The notes under the pieces are model-generated. The model had not been told where the DNA came from and ran no database searches. It worked only from the letters and a program-made list of their open reading frames with translations. A stretch of DNA of 64,000 nt from positions 124,001 to 188,000 of the forward strand of contig JAKFCU010000032.1 in the NCBI GenBank assembly GCA_036676475.1. Direction: 5' to 3'. Of the stretch, positions 42,247 to 50,606 are shown piece after piece. The position numbers were made by a program, and so were the translations under genes. How positions within the stretch are numbered: the first letter of the stretch is position 1; every line of letters begins with the position of its first letter. The DNA is from LC029 sp036676475. Its GTDB lineage: Bacteria > Bacillota > Bacilli > Aneurinibacillales > RAOX-1.

Positions 42247-42729
42247 CTACTTCCTAAATTGTTCCGTATCGGATAGTACTTCATCAAATAATTTCATGGA
42301 TTCTTCTAAAAGCAACTCACCGTTTTCCCTATATTGGTTATCCAAAAGGTCATAGTATATAAACAATTGATCGTACGCTTCTATTCTTTTATCTAACGAT
42401 ACAATCCATTTTTCCCTGATTGGTTCCATATCCGATGGTATTTGCGCCTTAATTACATCATCTTTTATAGCATTAGCTATGGTTGTAGCATCTGATAAGG
42501 TATTTTGAACCTTTGTTCTCTTAAGGCCTTCTTGATCCACTTTATGACGAACCTCAGCTAACACCCGTTGTCCGTTTTCTGCTTCAATAGCAGCTTTATC
42601 GAGCATCGCAATAAAATCTTGTCTATACTTCTTCACTTCTTCCGGGGAAACTTGAAATAAACTACAGCCACCCGTCATAAAAAGAGAGAGTAATACAAGC
42701 ATAAACTTGTGCGATTTCTTAAAAAACAT
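42247..42729 (-). CDS. Small secreted lipoprotein, head of the phoPR operon
   Basis: 160 residues: a hydrophobic signal with a lipobox-like FMTGGC (Cys about 22; weak at position -3), then a helical, charged domain of no recognised family. It overlaps no gene but ends only 10 bases before phoP, so co-transcription is almost certain. AGGAGG precedes the ATG. Location at the front of phoPR suggests a link to phosphate sensing; no function is known. Confidence 0.75.
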   Translation of the reverse strand: MFFKKSHKFMLVLLSLFMTGGCSLFQVSPEEVKKYRQDFIAMLDKAAIEAENGQRVLAEVRHKVDQEGLKRTKVQNTLSDATTIANAIKDDVIKAQIPSDMEPIREKWIVSLDKRIEAYDQLFIYYDLLDNQYRENGELLLEESMKLFDEVLSDTEQFRK

Positions 42730-42767
42730 AACAACCTCCTATCACATTACGTTTACATTAATATGAT

Positions 42768-42806
42768 AACATAATATATTTCAATTAAATATTAAGCCAA
42801 TGTAAA
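42768..42806 (-). promoter_or_regulatory. Possible PhoP boxes upstream of the lipoprotein-phoPR operon
   Basis: TTTACA (42801-42806), TTAATA (42790-42795), TTGAAA (42779-42784), TATGTT (42768-42773), again 11-bp spaced. The first two are perfect matches, the last two weak, and no good -10 lies at the 9-bp distance seen in the other promoters, so this is tentative (autoregulation of phoPR is known in Bacillus). Confidence 0.4.
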
Positions 42807-42828
42807 GTTATGATCCTTCAGAAAAAAG

Positions 42829-42887
42829 AAAAAGCTTCTTCAAAGCATATCAAAGAAGCCAGACCGCGTTTAAAAGAAGCTTTTTAT
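42829..42887 (-). terminator. Hairpin and probable terminator between mdh and the lipoprotein gene
   Basis: AAAAGCTTCTT pairs with AAGAAGCTTTT around a long loop, followed by T-rich sequence on the minus strand. Just beyond it (42896-42935) a second inverted repeat, GGAAAGTTA.GTTCAC with GTGAAC..TAACTTTCC, has no T run. Confidence 0.6.
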
Positions 42888-42942
42888 GCCGATAGGAAAG
42901 TTAGTTCACTTTTCTTTAGTGAACCTTAACTTTCCCATGCGG

Positions 42943-42984
42943 AAGAAATCTACTAGCGTATAATACTTTCCGATAAGTGTAATA
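42943..42984 (+). repeat. Intergenic repeat family 1, internally shortened copy
   Basis: AAGAAATCTACTAGCGTATAATACTTTCC: compared with full copies, one GCGTA and the 12 bases between the two GCGTA motifs are gone, as expected from a slip between direct repeats. Confidence 0.7.
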
Positions 42985-43010
42985 AAAGCCCAGGAAACCC
43001 TGAGCTTTTA
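42984..43010 (-). terminator. Terminator of icd-mdh
   Basis: AAAGCTCAGG-gttt-CCTGGGCTTTT, 8 bases past the mdh stop. Confidence 0.85.
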
Positions 43011-43017
43011 AAAATGA

Positions 43018-43956
43018 TTATCGAACTATAGCTAATACATTTTCTACTGATTGCGCAGATTTATCTAAAGCGGCTTTTTCTGCATCCGTTAACTCAAGCT
43101 CAATAATCTTTTCGATACCGTCTCCACCTAATACAGTCGGTACACCAAGGTAAAGATTATTATAGCCATACTCACCTTCTAGTAACGCAATAGATGGGAG
43201 AATTCGTTTCTTATCCTTGAGAATAGCTTCTGCCATTTGAACCAATGAAGCCGCAGGAGCATAATAGGCGCTTCCATTTCCTAATAGGTTTACAATTTCT
43301 CCACCGCCCTTACGGGTACGTTCAACAATGGCGTCCAATCTTTCGGCAGGAATTAATTTTTCTAATGGAATTCCACCTGCATAAGAGTAACGAACAAGCG
43401 GAACCATGTCATCACCATGTCCACCTAGTACGAATCCAGATACATCTTCAACGGATACATTCAATTCTTGTGCTACAAACGTATTAAAGCGAGCTGTATC
43501 CAATACACCGGATTGACCGATTACGCGATTTTTAGGAAATCCAGAAGTCTTGAAGAAGACAAAGGTCATGGCATCTACAGGGTTACTTAGAATAATTACA
43601 TAGCTGTTTGGTGCATATTTCGCTACGTTTTCAGCAACAGATTTCATAATGCCAGCATTGGTATTAACAAGATCGTCACGGCTCATACCTGGTTTACGGG
43701 CAATACCCGCAGTAATGATAACCATATCAGCATCTTGAATATCTTCATAGTTGGAAGTTCCGATAATATTAGAATCGAAGCCTTGTACAGGGCTTGCTTC
43801 TAACATATCCAATGCTTTACCCTTAACAGGATTTTCAAGCTGAGGAATATCAACAAGAATTACATCCCCTAATTCCTTTTGGGCTAACATAAGTGCTGTA
43901 GTCGCACCTGTAAATCCTGCACCAACAACTGCAATTTTTCTGCGTTTGAATGCCAT
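43018..43956 (-). CDS. mdh: Malate dehydrogenase (LDH-like)
   Basis: TCA-cycle NAD malate dehydrogenase, 312 residues. NAD loop GAGFTGATTALM with Asp in ILVDIPQLEN, active-site loop ITAGIARKPGMSRDDL and catalytic His region FVLGGHGDDMVPL. ATG 43954-43956 with GGAGGGG was chosen over an ATG six codons earlier. 28 bases after icd. Confidence 0.96.
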   Translation of the reverse strand: MAFKRRKIAVVGAGFTGATTALMLAQKELGDVILVDIPQLENPVKGKALDMLEASPVQGFDSNIIGTSNYEDIQDADMVIITAGIARKPGMSRDDLVNTNAGIMKSVAENVAKYAPNSYVIILSNPVDAMTFVFFKTSGFPKNRVIGQSGVLDTARFNTFVAQELNVSVEDVSGFVLGGHGDDMVPLVRYSYAGGIPLEKLIPAERLDAIVERTRKGGGEIVNLLGNGSAYYAPAASLVQMAEAILKDKKRILPSIALLEGEYGYNNLYLGVPTVLGGDGIEKIIELELTDAEKAALDKSAQSVENVLAIVR

Positions 43957-43984
43957 GATTAATTCCCCTCCCAATTTTTTGAAA

Positions 43985-45280
43985 TTACATATTGCTAATT
44001 AGAGCATCTCCAAATTCAGAAGCTTTAAGCTCGGTAGCACCTTCCATTAAACGGGCAAAGTCATAAGTAACTTGTTTGCTAGAAATGGTCTTCTCGATCG
44101 AGTTGATGATCAAGTCAGCAGCCTCAGTCCATCCAAGATGACGAAGCATCATTTCGCCAGAAAGAATTACGGAAGATGGATTTACTTTATCCAAGCCAGC
44201 ATATTTTGGAGCTGTTCCATGTGTAGCCTCAAAAATAGCATGTCCAGTTACATAGTTTATGTTTGCACCTGGAGCAATACCGATTCCACCCACTTGAGCA
44301 GCTAGTGCATCGGAAATGTAATCTCCATTGAGGTTCATACAAGTGACCACATCATATTCCGCTGGACGAGTTAAGATTTGCTGTAAAAAGGCATCTGCGA
44401 TCACATCTTTCACGATGATCTTGCCTGCTGCTTCGGCTTCTGCTTGTGCTTTATTAGCGGCATCAGTTCCTTTTTCATCCTTAATGCGATCATATTGAGC
44501 CCAAGTAAATACTTTGTCGCTAAACTCGGCTTCAGCAAGCTCATAACCCCAGTTTTTAAATGCACCTTCAGTGAACTTCATAATGTTACCCTTATGTACA
44601 ATGGTGACACTCTTACGGTTATTATCTACAGCATATTGGATCGCTGCACGAACTAAACGTTGAGTGCCTTCTCTAGAAGCTGGCTTAATTCCAATCCCAG
44701 AGGTTTCAGGGAAACGGATTTTTGTTACACCCATTTCAGTTTGAAGGAAGGCAATTAATTTTTTAACATCTTCAGTACCTTCCGCCCATTCCACCCCAGC
44801 ATAGATGTCTTCAGTATTTTCACGGAAGATAATCATATCTGTTAATTCTGGACGCTTTACAGGAGAAGGGACCCCTTCAAAATATTGAACAGGTCTTACG
44901 CATGCATATAAATCTAGCTCTTGGCGAAGCGCTACGTTAATAGAACGAATACCGCCACCAACAGGAGTAGTTAAAGGTCCTTTGATTGCGACTAAATATT
45001 CATTTATAGCAGTTAATGTATCTGCAGGCAACCATTCACCATAATTATTAAAAGCCTTTTCTCCGGCAAAAACTTCATACCAAGCGATTTTCTTTTCCCC
45101 GTTGTAAGCCTTTTCTACTGCAGCATCCAATACACGGACAGATGCAGCCCAAATATCAGGGCCAGTACCGTCACCTTCAATAAATGGAATGATTGGATTA
45201 TTAGGTACAACCATTTTTCCACTTTCAACTGTGATTTTTTCTCCGTTGATAGGCATTTCATATTTTTGGAATAGTGACAC
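43985..45280 (-). CDS. icd: Isocitrate dehydrogenase (NADP)
   Basis: TCA-cycle enzyme, 431 residues. The substrate loop GGIRSINVALRQELDLYACVRP contains the Ser equivalent phosphorylated in E. coli; further motifs RENTEDIYAGVEW and the adenine-binding EATHGTAPKYAG. The start is GTG (45278-45280) with GGAGG upstream. citZ, usually first in this operon, is absent. Confidence 0.96.
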   Translation of the reverse strand: MSLFQKYEMPINGEKITVESGKMVVPNNPIIPFIEGDGTGPDIWAASVRVLDAAVEKAYNGEKKIAWYEVFAGEKAFNNYGEWLPADTLTAINEYLVAIKGPLTTPVGGGIRSINVALRQELDLYACVRPVQYFEGVPSPVKRPELTDMIIFRENTEDIYAGVEWAEGTEDVKKLIAFLQTEMGVTKIRFPETSGIGIKPASREGTQRLVRAAIQYAVDNNRKSVTIVHKGNIMKFTEGAFKNWGYELAEAEFSDKVFTWAQYDRIKDEKGTDAANKAQAEAEAAGKIIVKDVIADAFLQQILTRPAEYDVVTCMNLNGDYISDALAAQVGGIGIAPGANINYVTGHAIFEATHGTAPKYAGLDKVNPSSVILSGEMMLRHLGWTEAADLIINSIEKTISSKQVTYDFARLMEGATELKASEFGDALISNM

Positions 45281-45329
45281 CTTTACCCCTCCTAATTATA
45301 TATACAGATTGGATAATGCATATCAAAGC

Positions 45330-45362
45330 ATTGTATCCGAGAGGACCCAAACACAATGACAT
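45330..45362 (-). promoter_or_regulatory. Possible icd promoter
   Basis: A TACAAT (45330-45335) sits 16 bases from an imperfect ATTGTG; the region also has an inverted repeat GGATAATGC / GCATTGTATCC. Assignment is weak. Confidence 0.4.
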
Positions 45363-45413
45363 TTGCGGAAGTCTTTTTTATTATAGAATAATTTCCTAGA
45401 TTTGTGAATTAAT

Positions 45414-45533
45414 CTAAATGAATTCATTTGCAAAATTGAATAAACTATTCATTATTCTAATCAGCATAGCGGCTAATCCTGCTGCAATTAACGGCAGTTC
45501 TCCAATCATTGCTTTTATACCCTTATTTATCAT
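45414..45533 (-). CDS. Candidate 39-residue hydrophobic peptide
   Basis: MINKGIKAMIGELPLIAAGL then AAMLIRIMNSLFNFANEFI. The composition is plausible for a small membrane peptide, but no ribosome site is visible, so translation is doubtful. It lies in the icd-ytvI divergent gap (45281-45584); apart from this and the icd promoter nothing else is seen there. Confidence 0.25.
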   Translation of the reverse strand: MINKGIKAMIGELPLIAAGLAAMLIRIMNSLFNFANEFI

Positions 45534-45584
45534 ACTCTAAGGTTAGATAAAAGAAAAGAATCTTTAATCCACGGGGGGATAATG

Positions 45585-46706
45585 ATGGATCCTGAATGGA
45601 AAATAAATATAGGCAGAGCCTTACGCCTATTGTGGGTAATTTTTTGGACATTTGTTATCTTTTGGTCTGCTCAACTTGCGATACCCTTACTTTACCCATT
45701 TCTATATGGTTTGATGATTGCTTTCATGATTAACAAACCAGTTCATATCTTGGAAAAGAAAACTCGGTTGCCTCGTTGGGTTTCCGTTGCTATTGTCTTA
45801 CTGTTTTTCATTTTCATGATTATCGGTTCATTCACTTTAGTTGTTACACAGGTGGTTATAGAAATCACCCACCTTATTACGGTCTTGCCAATGTATATTG
45901 AAGATGCAACCCATTATGTCAAAGTTTTTATTACCAAGGAGATCATTGCAAACTTTTATAATAATGCCCAGGAATATTATTTCTCTTTAGATAAAAACTA
46001 TCAGCTTCAAATTGAGGAATATATCGGGGTTGGATTAACGAAGATAGCCAAAGCCGGTACCTTTTTCATCAATGCCATACTCCATGGATTACAGACCTTT
46101 CTCACTTCCTTGCCGAATGCAGCAACCGTTTTAGTCATTTCCTTACTGGCTGCCTTTTTTATTAGCAAGGATTTTTACAGGTTTCAGGAAAAACTCATGT
46201 CCTTTATGCCTCTCTTCATACAGAACCGGATAGGGACAGTGACGGATGATCTAAAACAAGCTTTATTAGGTTTTATCCGTGCACAGCTCACCCTGATCAG
46301 TATAACGGGGATGATCGTGATTGTCGGTTTGCTCATTCTACGGGTCAAATACGCCTTTACCATCGGTATCATCACAGGAATCGTGGATCTACTTCCCTTA
46401 CTGGGGACAGGGTTTGTCTTTGTCCCATGGATTATTTATTTGTTTATCAAGGGAAATTTCAATCTTGTCATTGGCTTATCTATTCTCTATGGGGTTGTAC
46501 TGATTCAAAGACAGATTATGGAGCCGAAAATCGTAGCCGACAGTATCGGTCTTGACCCTTTAATCACCCTTATTGCCTTGTTTGTGGGTCTACAATTGTT
46601 TGGTGTAGCTGGACTTATTTTAGGACCAGTAGCTGTCGTTGTTATCAACGCCCTTATTAATGCCCGTGTTTTTCAAGATTTATGGACCTATGTTAAAGGA
46701 TCCTAA
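45585..46706 (+). CDS. ytvI: Sporulation integral membrane protein YtvI (AI-2E transporter family)
   Basis: 373 residues with about eight transmembrane helices and the PF01594-type core (IGTVTDDLKQALLGFIRAQ, GTGFVFVPWIIYLFIKGN). YtvI is needed for normal sporulation in Bacillus; transport substrate unknown. Two ATGs (45582, 45585) are adjacent; GGGGGG is 6 bases from the second. Confidence 0.87.
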   Translation: MDPEWKINIGRALRLLWVIFWTFVIFWSAQLAIPLLYPFLYGLMIAFMINKPVHILEKKTRLPRWVSVAIVLLFFIFMIIGSFTLVVTQVVIEITHLITVLPMYIEDATHYVKVFITKEIIANFYNNAQEYYFSLDKNYQLQIEEYIGVGLTKIAKAGTFFINAILHGLQTFLTSLPNAATVLVISLLAAFFISKDFYRFQEKLMSFMPLFIQNRIGTVTDDLKQALLGFIRAQLTLISITGMIVIVGLLILRVKYAFTIGIITGIVDLLPLLGTGFVFVPWIIYLFIKGNFNLVIGLSILYGVVLIQRQIMEPKIVADSIGLDPLITLIALFVGLQLFGVAGLILGPVAVVVINALINARVFQDLWTYVKGS

Positions 46707-46797
46707 CTGTGAAATATTTCTATATTTAATATTGCTCAGAAGGGACAACTTATATAAGGGTTCAGTTGAACTACACTCAATATGGAGGGGATTTCGG

Positions 46798-47004
46798 ATG
46801 ACAATAGGAGTAAAAATCCAGCAAACTTTAGCTAGTGCTGAAGGGGTTAAAGCTAACTTAAAATCTTTTTCTCTAGAAACACAAGATCAGCAAGCTAAAC
46901 AAATGTATAGCCAATTGGCTCAAACAATGGAAAACGTAGTTAATACTCTTCAAGCTCGCGCCACTTATGTAGAGCAACAAGAACCTCAATATAAACAGCA
47001 ATAA
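46798..47004 (+). CDS. DUF1657 protein (spore-associated)
   Basis: 68 residues, MTIGVKIQQTLASAEGVKAN. DUF1657 proteins occur only in spore formers and often lie near spoVA-type genes; here it follows ytvI, which is also sporulation-linked. GGAGGGG lies 7 bases before the ATG. A hairpin follows the stop (47014-47040) with a poor T run. Confidence 0.85.
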   Translation: MTIGVKIQQTLASAEGVKANLKSFSLETQDQQAKQMYSQLAQTMENVVNTLQARATYVEQQEPQYKQQ

Positions 47005-47047
47005 AAAAAAGAAAGGAATAGCTCCCTTTTGGCTATTCCTTTGTTCT

Positions 47048-47096
47048 ACTTATCAAAAAGTATTATACGCATATGGCTACGCTTGTAGCTTTCTTA
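47048..47096 (-). repeat. Intergenic repeat family 1 that supplies the end of the thioesterase gene
   Basis: TAAGAAAGCTACAAGCGTAG followed by CCATATGCGTATAATACTTT. The thioesterase frame runs into it and stops at its TAG (47077-47079), so the last residues RKLQA are repeat-encoded. Confidence 0.85.
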
Positions 47097-47502
47097 CATT
47101 ATTAAAAGCTTCATGCAGCTGAGGCATATAGGATTTAAGTCGGGTTGGTTTAAAGGTTTCTTTTTTGACGATCACGTGGGTACTCGATCCTTCTACACAA
47201 CGTTCATTTTGTTGATTATAAATCTCATAAAAAAACCTAATCCGCAATCCATCATATTCTTCCAGAAACGTTTTTACGACTGCATTATCTCCATACTTCA
47301 AAGGCTTTTTGTATGAAGCATGGATATCCAAAACAGGCAATAAATATCCCTTTTCTTCCATATCTGCATAGGTATATCCCAATTGTTCGATAAAATCAGT
47401 TCTACCAATTTCAAACCAGACAATATAGGATGCATGGTGCACAACAGCCATAGCATCTGTTTCTGCATATCGTACCTTTACTTCTGATTCAGAAAAAAAC
47501 AA
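47077..47502 (-). CDS. Acyl-CoA thioesterase, YbgC/FadM (4HBT hotdog) family
   Basis: 141 residues, hotdog fold. The N-terminal VRYAETDAMAVVHHASYIVWFE holds the catalytic Asp of the 4HBT family. Hydrolyses an acyl-CoA; substrate length unknown. The start is TTG (47500-47502) with AAAGGAGAG upstream. The final residues come from a family 1 repeat. Confidence 0.85.
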   Translation of the reverse strand: MFFSESEVKVRYAETDAMAVVHHASYIVWFEIGRTDFIEQLGYTYADMEEKGYLLPVLDIHASYKKPLKYGDNAVVKTFLEEYDGLRIRFFYEIYNQQNERCVEGSSTHVIVKKETFKPTRLKSYMPQLHEAFNNVRKLQA

Positions 47503-47582
47503 AGGAACTCTCCTTTCGATTATAAAGAAAACTTGGGCGATGCCAGGCTAACTGCCCTTATGCATGAACTTACTTACACGCC

Positions 47583-47619
47583 AAAGAAAAGGATCCTTAA
47601 TAAGATCCTTTTCTTTTTA
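47583..47619 (-). terminator. Terminator of accDA
   Basis: AAGAAAAGGATC paired with GATCCTTTTCTT around a seven-base loop, running into the accA stop. Confidence 0.85.
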
Positions 47620-48582
47620 CGTATTAATTAGCGTCGTGTATTGACCAATGGAGGCAAATTTTTCATAGCGGTCTTTTTTTAGTTCGTCCCCCGTCATGGC
47701 GATTAATTCCTTTAGATTTGCGATTAACGATTCTTTCATTAATTGGCTTTGCTTGGTGATATCCTTATGTGCTCCACCGAAGGGTTCAGGAATGATTTCA
47801 TCTATAATTCCTAATTCCTTAAGGTCCTTTGCGGTTATTTTCATATGCTCAGCGGCTCGCTGGGCTAAACTTGAATCCTTCCAAAGCAATGCCGCAGCCC
47901 CTTCTGGGGATATGACCGAATAGAAAGAGTTCTCAAGCATTAACAAACGGTTCCCGATACCGAGTGCAAGAGCTCCCCCACTTCCTCCTTCACCCGTTAC
48001 CACACAAATGATAGGAACAGAAAATGAAGCCATCTCCCTTAAATTGCGGGCAATTGCCTCACTTTGCCCTCGCTCTTCTGCTGCAATACCTGGATACGCA
48101 CCTGTGGTGTTTATCAAACATATAATAGGCCGGTTAAATTTATTGGCTTGCTGCATGAGACGTAAGGCTTTCCGATAACCTTCTGGATGCGGCATGCCAA
48201 AATTCCTGGCAATGTTGTCTTTGGTATCCTTCCCCTTTTGATGACCTATTACCGTGACGGGTTGACCCTCTAATTTGGCAATCCCGCCAACGATCGCTGG
48301 ATCATCACCAAAAAGGCGATCTCCATGAAGCTCAAGAAAGTCCGCAAAAATATGCTTAATGTAATCAAGGGTGGTTGGACGCTCTGGATGTCTGGCGATC
48401 TGTACACGCTGCCAAGGGGTTAGGCTTCCGTATATTTCATTTTGCAATTGCTTTGCTTTTTCTTCTAACTTTTCAATTTCATCCGTAAAGTCGATCTCTT
48501 TTTCCTCTGTAAACTTTCGTAATTCTTTAATTTTCGTTTGTAACTCTATAAGGGGCTTTTCAAATTGTAACTCACCTGCCAT
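47617..48582 (-). CDS. accA: Acetyl-CoA carboxylase carboxyltransferase alpha subunit
   Basis: With AccD transfers the carboxyl group from biotin to acetyl-CoA; 321 residues. Coiled-coil N terminus, then a crotonase-like domain (GEGGSGGALALGIGN). Overlaps the accD stop by 11 bases, with GGGGGAAG upstream, so translation is coupled. Confidence 0.96.
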   Translation of the reverse strand: MAGELQFEKPLIELQTKIKELRKFTEEKEIDFTDEIEKLEEKAKQLQNEIYGSLTPWQRVQIARHPERPTTLDYIKHIFADFLELHGDRLFGDDPAIVGGIAKLEGQPVTVIGHQKGKDTKDNIARNFGMPHPEGYRKALRLMQQANKFNRPIICLINTTGAYPGIAAEERGQSEAIARNLREMASFSVPIICVVTGEGGSGGALALGIGNRLLMLENSFYSVISPEGAAALLWKDSSLAQRAAEHMKITAKDLKELGIIDEIIPEPFGGAHKDITKQSQLMKESLIANLKELIAMTGDELKKDRYEKFASIGQYTTLINT

Positions 48583-49456
48583 CTTTCTTCCCCCTCACTT
48601 CATGGATATCCAATATATTCCCTAAAACATTTTTCATTTCCTTGCGATGCACTACTTTATCCAACTGTCCATGCTGCAGCAAGAACTCTGCCGTTTGGAA
48701 GTGTTTAGGTAGCTCTTGCCGAATGGTTTGCTCGATAATTCTTCGACCAGCGAAGCCGATCAAGGCACCCGGTTCAGCTAAATTATAATCCCCTAATGAC
48801 GCAAAGCTTGCAGAAACTCCGCCTGTTGTTGGATTAGTCATCACAGAAATAAAAAGCCCCTTTTCTTCGCTCAACTTAGCTAAGGCTGCGCTTGTTTTTG
48901 CCATTTGCATGAGGCTAAGTACCCCCTCCTGCATTCTAGCCCCACCAGAAGCTGAAAACAGAATAAAAGGATACTTCTTCTCCATCGCTCTCTCAATGGC
49001 ACGAAAAATCTTTTCGCCAACTACTGACCCCATGCTCCCCATACGGAATCTAGAATCCATCACACCGATGACAACAGGATGACCTAATATCGAGCCCTCT
49101 CCAGTTAAGACAGCCTCGTTCAAGCTCGTGATTTTCATATCCTTTTCTACCTTATCTAAATAATCAGGGAAAGATAATGGATCGACGGAAATCAATTCAT
49201 TGTCATACTCAAAAAAATGCCCATCATCCAACGTGGCATGGATTCGCTCGAAAGCATTCATAGCAAAGTGAAATCCACATTGTGGACAAACCTTTTGATT
49301 TTTTTCCAATTCCTTGGTGTAGGAAATCGTGCCACACTGATTACATTTCACCATAAGTCCTTCCGGAACTTCCTTTTTCTCGCCTGCTTTTTCAGAAGCC
49401 GTCGGACTTGTAATGGTTGCATATTTTCTTCGCTTATAGAAAATATCTTTTAACAA
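48572..49456 (-). CDS. accD: Acetyl-CoA carboxylase carboxyltransferase beta subunit
   Basis: 294 residues with an N-terminal zinc ribbon (CNQCGTISYTKELEKNQKVCPQCG) and the carboxyltransferase domain (SASGGARMQEGVLSLMQM). TTG 49454-49456 was chosen: GAGGTG lies 6 bases upstream and the protein then begins MLKDIFYKRRKYA like other AccD. A GTG three codons earlier overlaps that ribosome site. Confidence 0.95.
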   Translation of the reverse strand: MLKDIFYKRRKYATITSPTASEKAGEKKEVPEGLMVKCNQCGTISYTKELEKNQKVCPQCGFHFAMNAFERIHATLDDGHFFEYDNELISVDPLSFPDYLDKVEKDMKITSLNEAVLTGEGSILGHPVVIGVMDSRFRMGSMGSVVGEKIFRAIERAMEKKYPFILFSASGGARMQEGVLSLMQMAKTSAALAKLSEEKGLFISVMTNPTTGGVSASFASLGDYNLAEPGALIGFAGRRIIEQTIRQELPKHFQTAEFLLQHGQLDKVVHRKEMKNVLGNILDIHEVRGKKDGR

Positions 49457-49512
49457 AACATACACCTCTTATCTAATGAACTTGCATTCGTTATTATTGG
49501 ATTTCAAGGCAT

Positions 49513-49695
49513 TCACTGAAGGATTGAATTTAATATTTCTTGAATTTCATCAAGTTCTGTTTTAGGTACCAAAACCTCAAATTGCTTAGAAACAGAAACC
49601 TGTCTTATTTTAACTAAAAATCCCTCTTCTGTAAGCTTATCTTGAATTTTCTCAGCCATCTTCGCACTTGGAGCTATATAAATGACGGTCCACAT
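49513..49695 (-). CDS. Small conserved protein upstream of accD, unknown function
   Basis: 60 residues, MWTVIYIAPSAKMAEKIQDK then LTEEGFLVKI. A compact alpha/beta protein reminiscent of short DUF2007-like sequences; often seen near accD in Firmicutes but without a known role. GGAGGG lies 6 bases before the ATG. Confidence 0.7.
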   Translation of the reverse strand: MWTVIYIAPSAKMAEKIQDKLTEEGFLVKIRQVSVSKQFEVLVPKTELDEIQEILNSILQ

Positions 49696-49736
49696 ATAAG
49701 GCCCTCCTGTCAGGATCAGTTCAGCAGATTTACTTT

Positions 49737-49837
49737 GTACTTATCGGAAAGTATTATACAAATACGGCTTCGCCAGTTGCTTTCTTACACTTATCAGAAA
49801 GTATTATACGCATATAGCTTCGCCAGTTGCTTTCTTA
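49737..49837 (-). repeat. Tandem pair of intergenic repeat family 1 at the FadR stop
   Basis: Two copies in a row (49737-49787, 49788-49837), each about 51 bp, sharing the core AAGAAAGCAACTGGCGAAGC and TATAATACTTTC. The TAA stop of the FadR-like gene (49835-49837) is the first three bases of the array. Confidence 0.85.
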
Positions 49838-50530
49838 TGGTATAAAGGCATTTTGATGTGATAATAAGCTATGGCTCAAGTGTTTTTTTAATTGGACCTC
49901 TGCTTCTTCTTCATTCCCTTCACGAATAGCCTGAAGAATAGCTCTATGTTCTTCAATCATCATATCTATTCTACCCGTTTTTAAAAGTGATTCTTCTTTT
50001 ACGGTTTTACTATATTCCACGATCGGCAGCCATATCCGATGGAGTATCACATTCTTACTGGCTCTAGCAATCGCTCGATGAAACTCAAAGTCTTCCTCCA
50101 CTGGAATCTTTCCTTGCTTGATCTTTTCATCTGCCTCTTCAATTGTCTTTTCCATAATCTGAATATATTTATCGGTCGTTCTTTGGCAAGCTAATTTCAC
50201 GGCATCCAATTCAAGGATAATTCGCATTTCAATTAAATCCCTACTCGTCTTTCTATCGCGCAATAAATAGTATCCCAAGATATCAAATAGCTTGTTATGA
50301 CGATAATTTTCAATGAAGGTGCCCTCTCCCTTACGGGTTGTAATGAGACCCAATAGTTCAAGTGCCCTGAGGGCTTCACGAACCGAAGAACGGCCTACCT
50401 TCAAGCGTTCGGATAGTTCTCTCTCTGAAGGAAGCTTATCGCCTGACCGAAGACGATCTTCTTCAACAATCCGGTTTAGCTCAATTAAAATCCCATGATA
50501 AACTTTATCACCCGAAGAGGAATTAAGCAT
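49835..50530 (-). CDS. GntR-family (FadR/FCD) transcriptional regulator
   Basis: 231 residues. N-terminal winged helix (SGDKLPSERELSERLKVGRS) and C-terminal FCD ligand domain (LDAVKLACQRTTDKYIQ, with a His-rich metal/ligand site: DFEFHRAIARA, EEHRAIL, KKHLSHS). Placed between malic enzyme and accDA, it may sense a carboxylate or acyl-CoA and control these genes. GGAGAGG precedes the ATG. Confidence 0.88.
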   Translation of the reverse strand: MLNSSSGDKVYHGILIELNRIVEEDRLRSGDKLPSERELSERLKVGRSSVREALRALELLGLITTRKGEGTFIENYRHNKLFDILGYYLLRDRKTSRDLIEMRIILELDAVKLACQRTTDKYIQIMEKTIEEADEKIKQGKIPVEEDFEFHRAIARASKNVILHRIWLPIVEYSKTVKEESLLKTGRIDMMIEEHRAILQAIREGNEEEAEVQLKKHLSHSLLSHQNAFIP

Positions 50531-50606
50531 ATGGGCACCTCTCCTTCTTTATATTAAAACGCCAAAAGAAGGAAGATTTTACCCTTCCTCCTCTCGCCTT
50601 CTGCAT

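Noticed and set aside
46639..46797. Longer DUF1657 protein starting at 46639
   Set aside because: This would overlap the end of ytvI; the ribosome site and family N terminus are at 46798.
49737..49837. Tandem repeats as a CRISPR array
   Set aside because: Copies abut without unique spacers, and single copies are scattered elsewhere; no cas genes.
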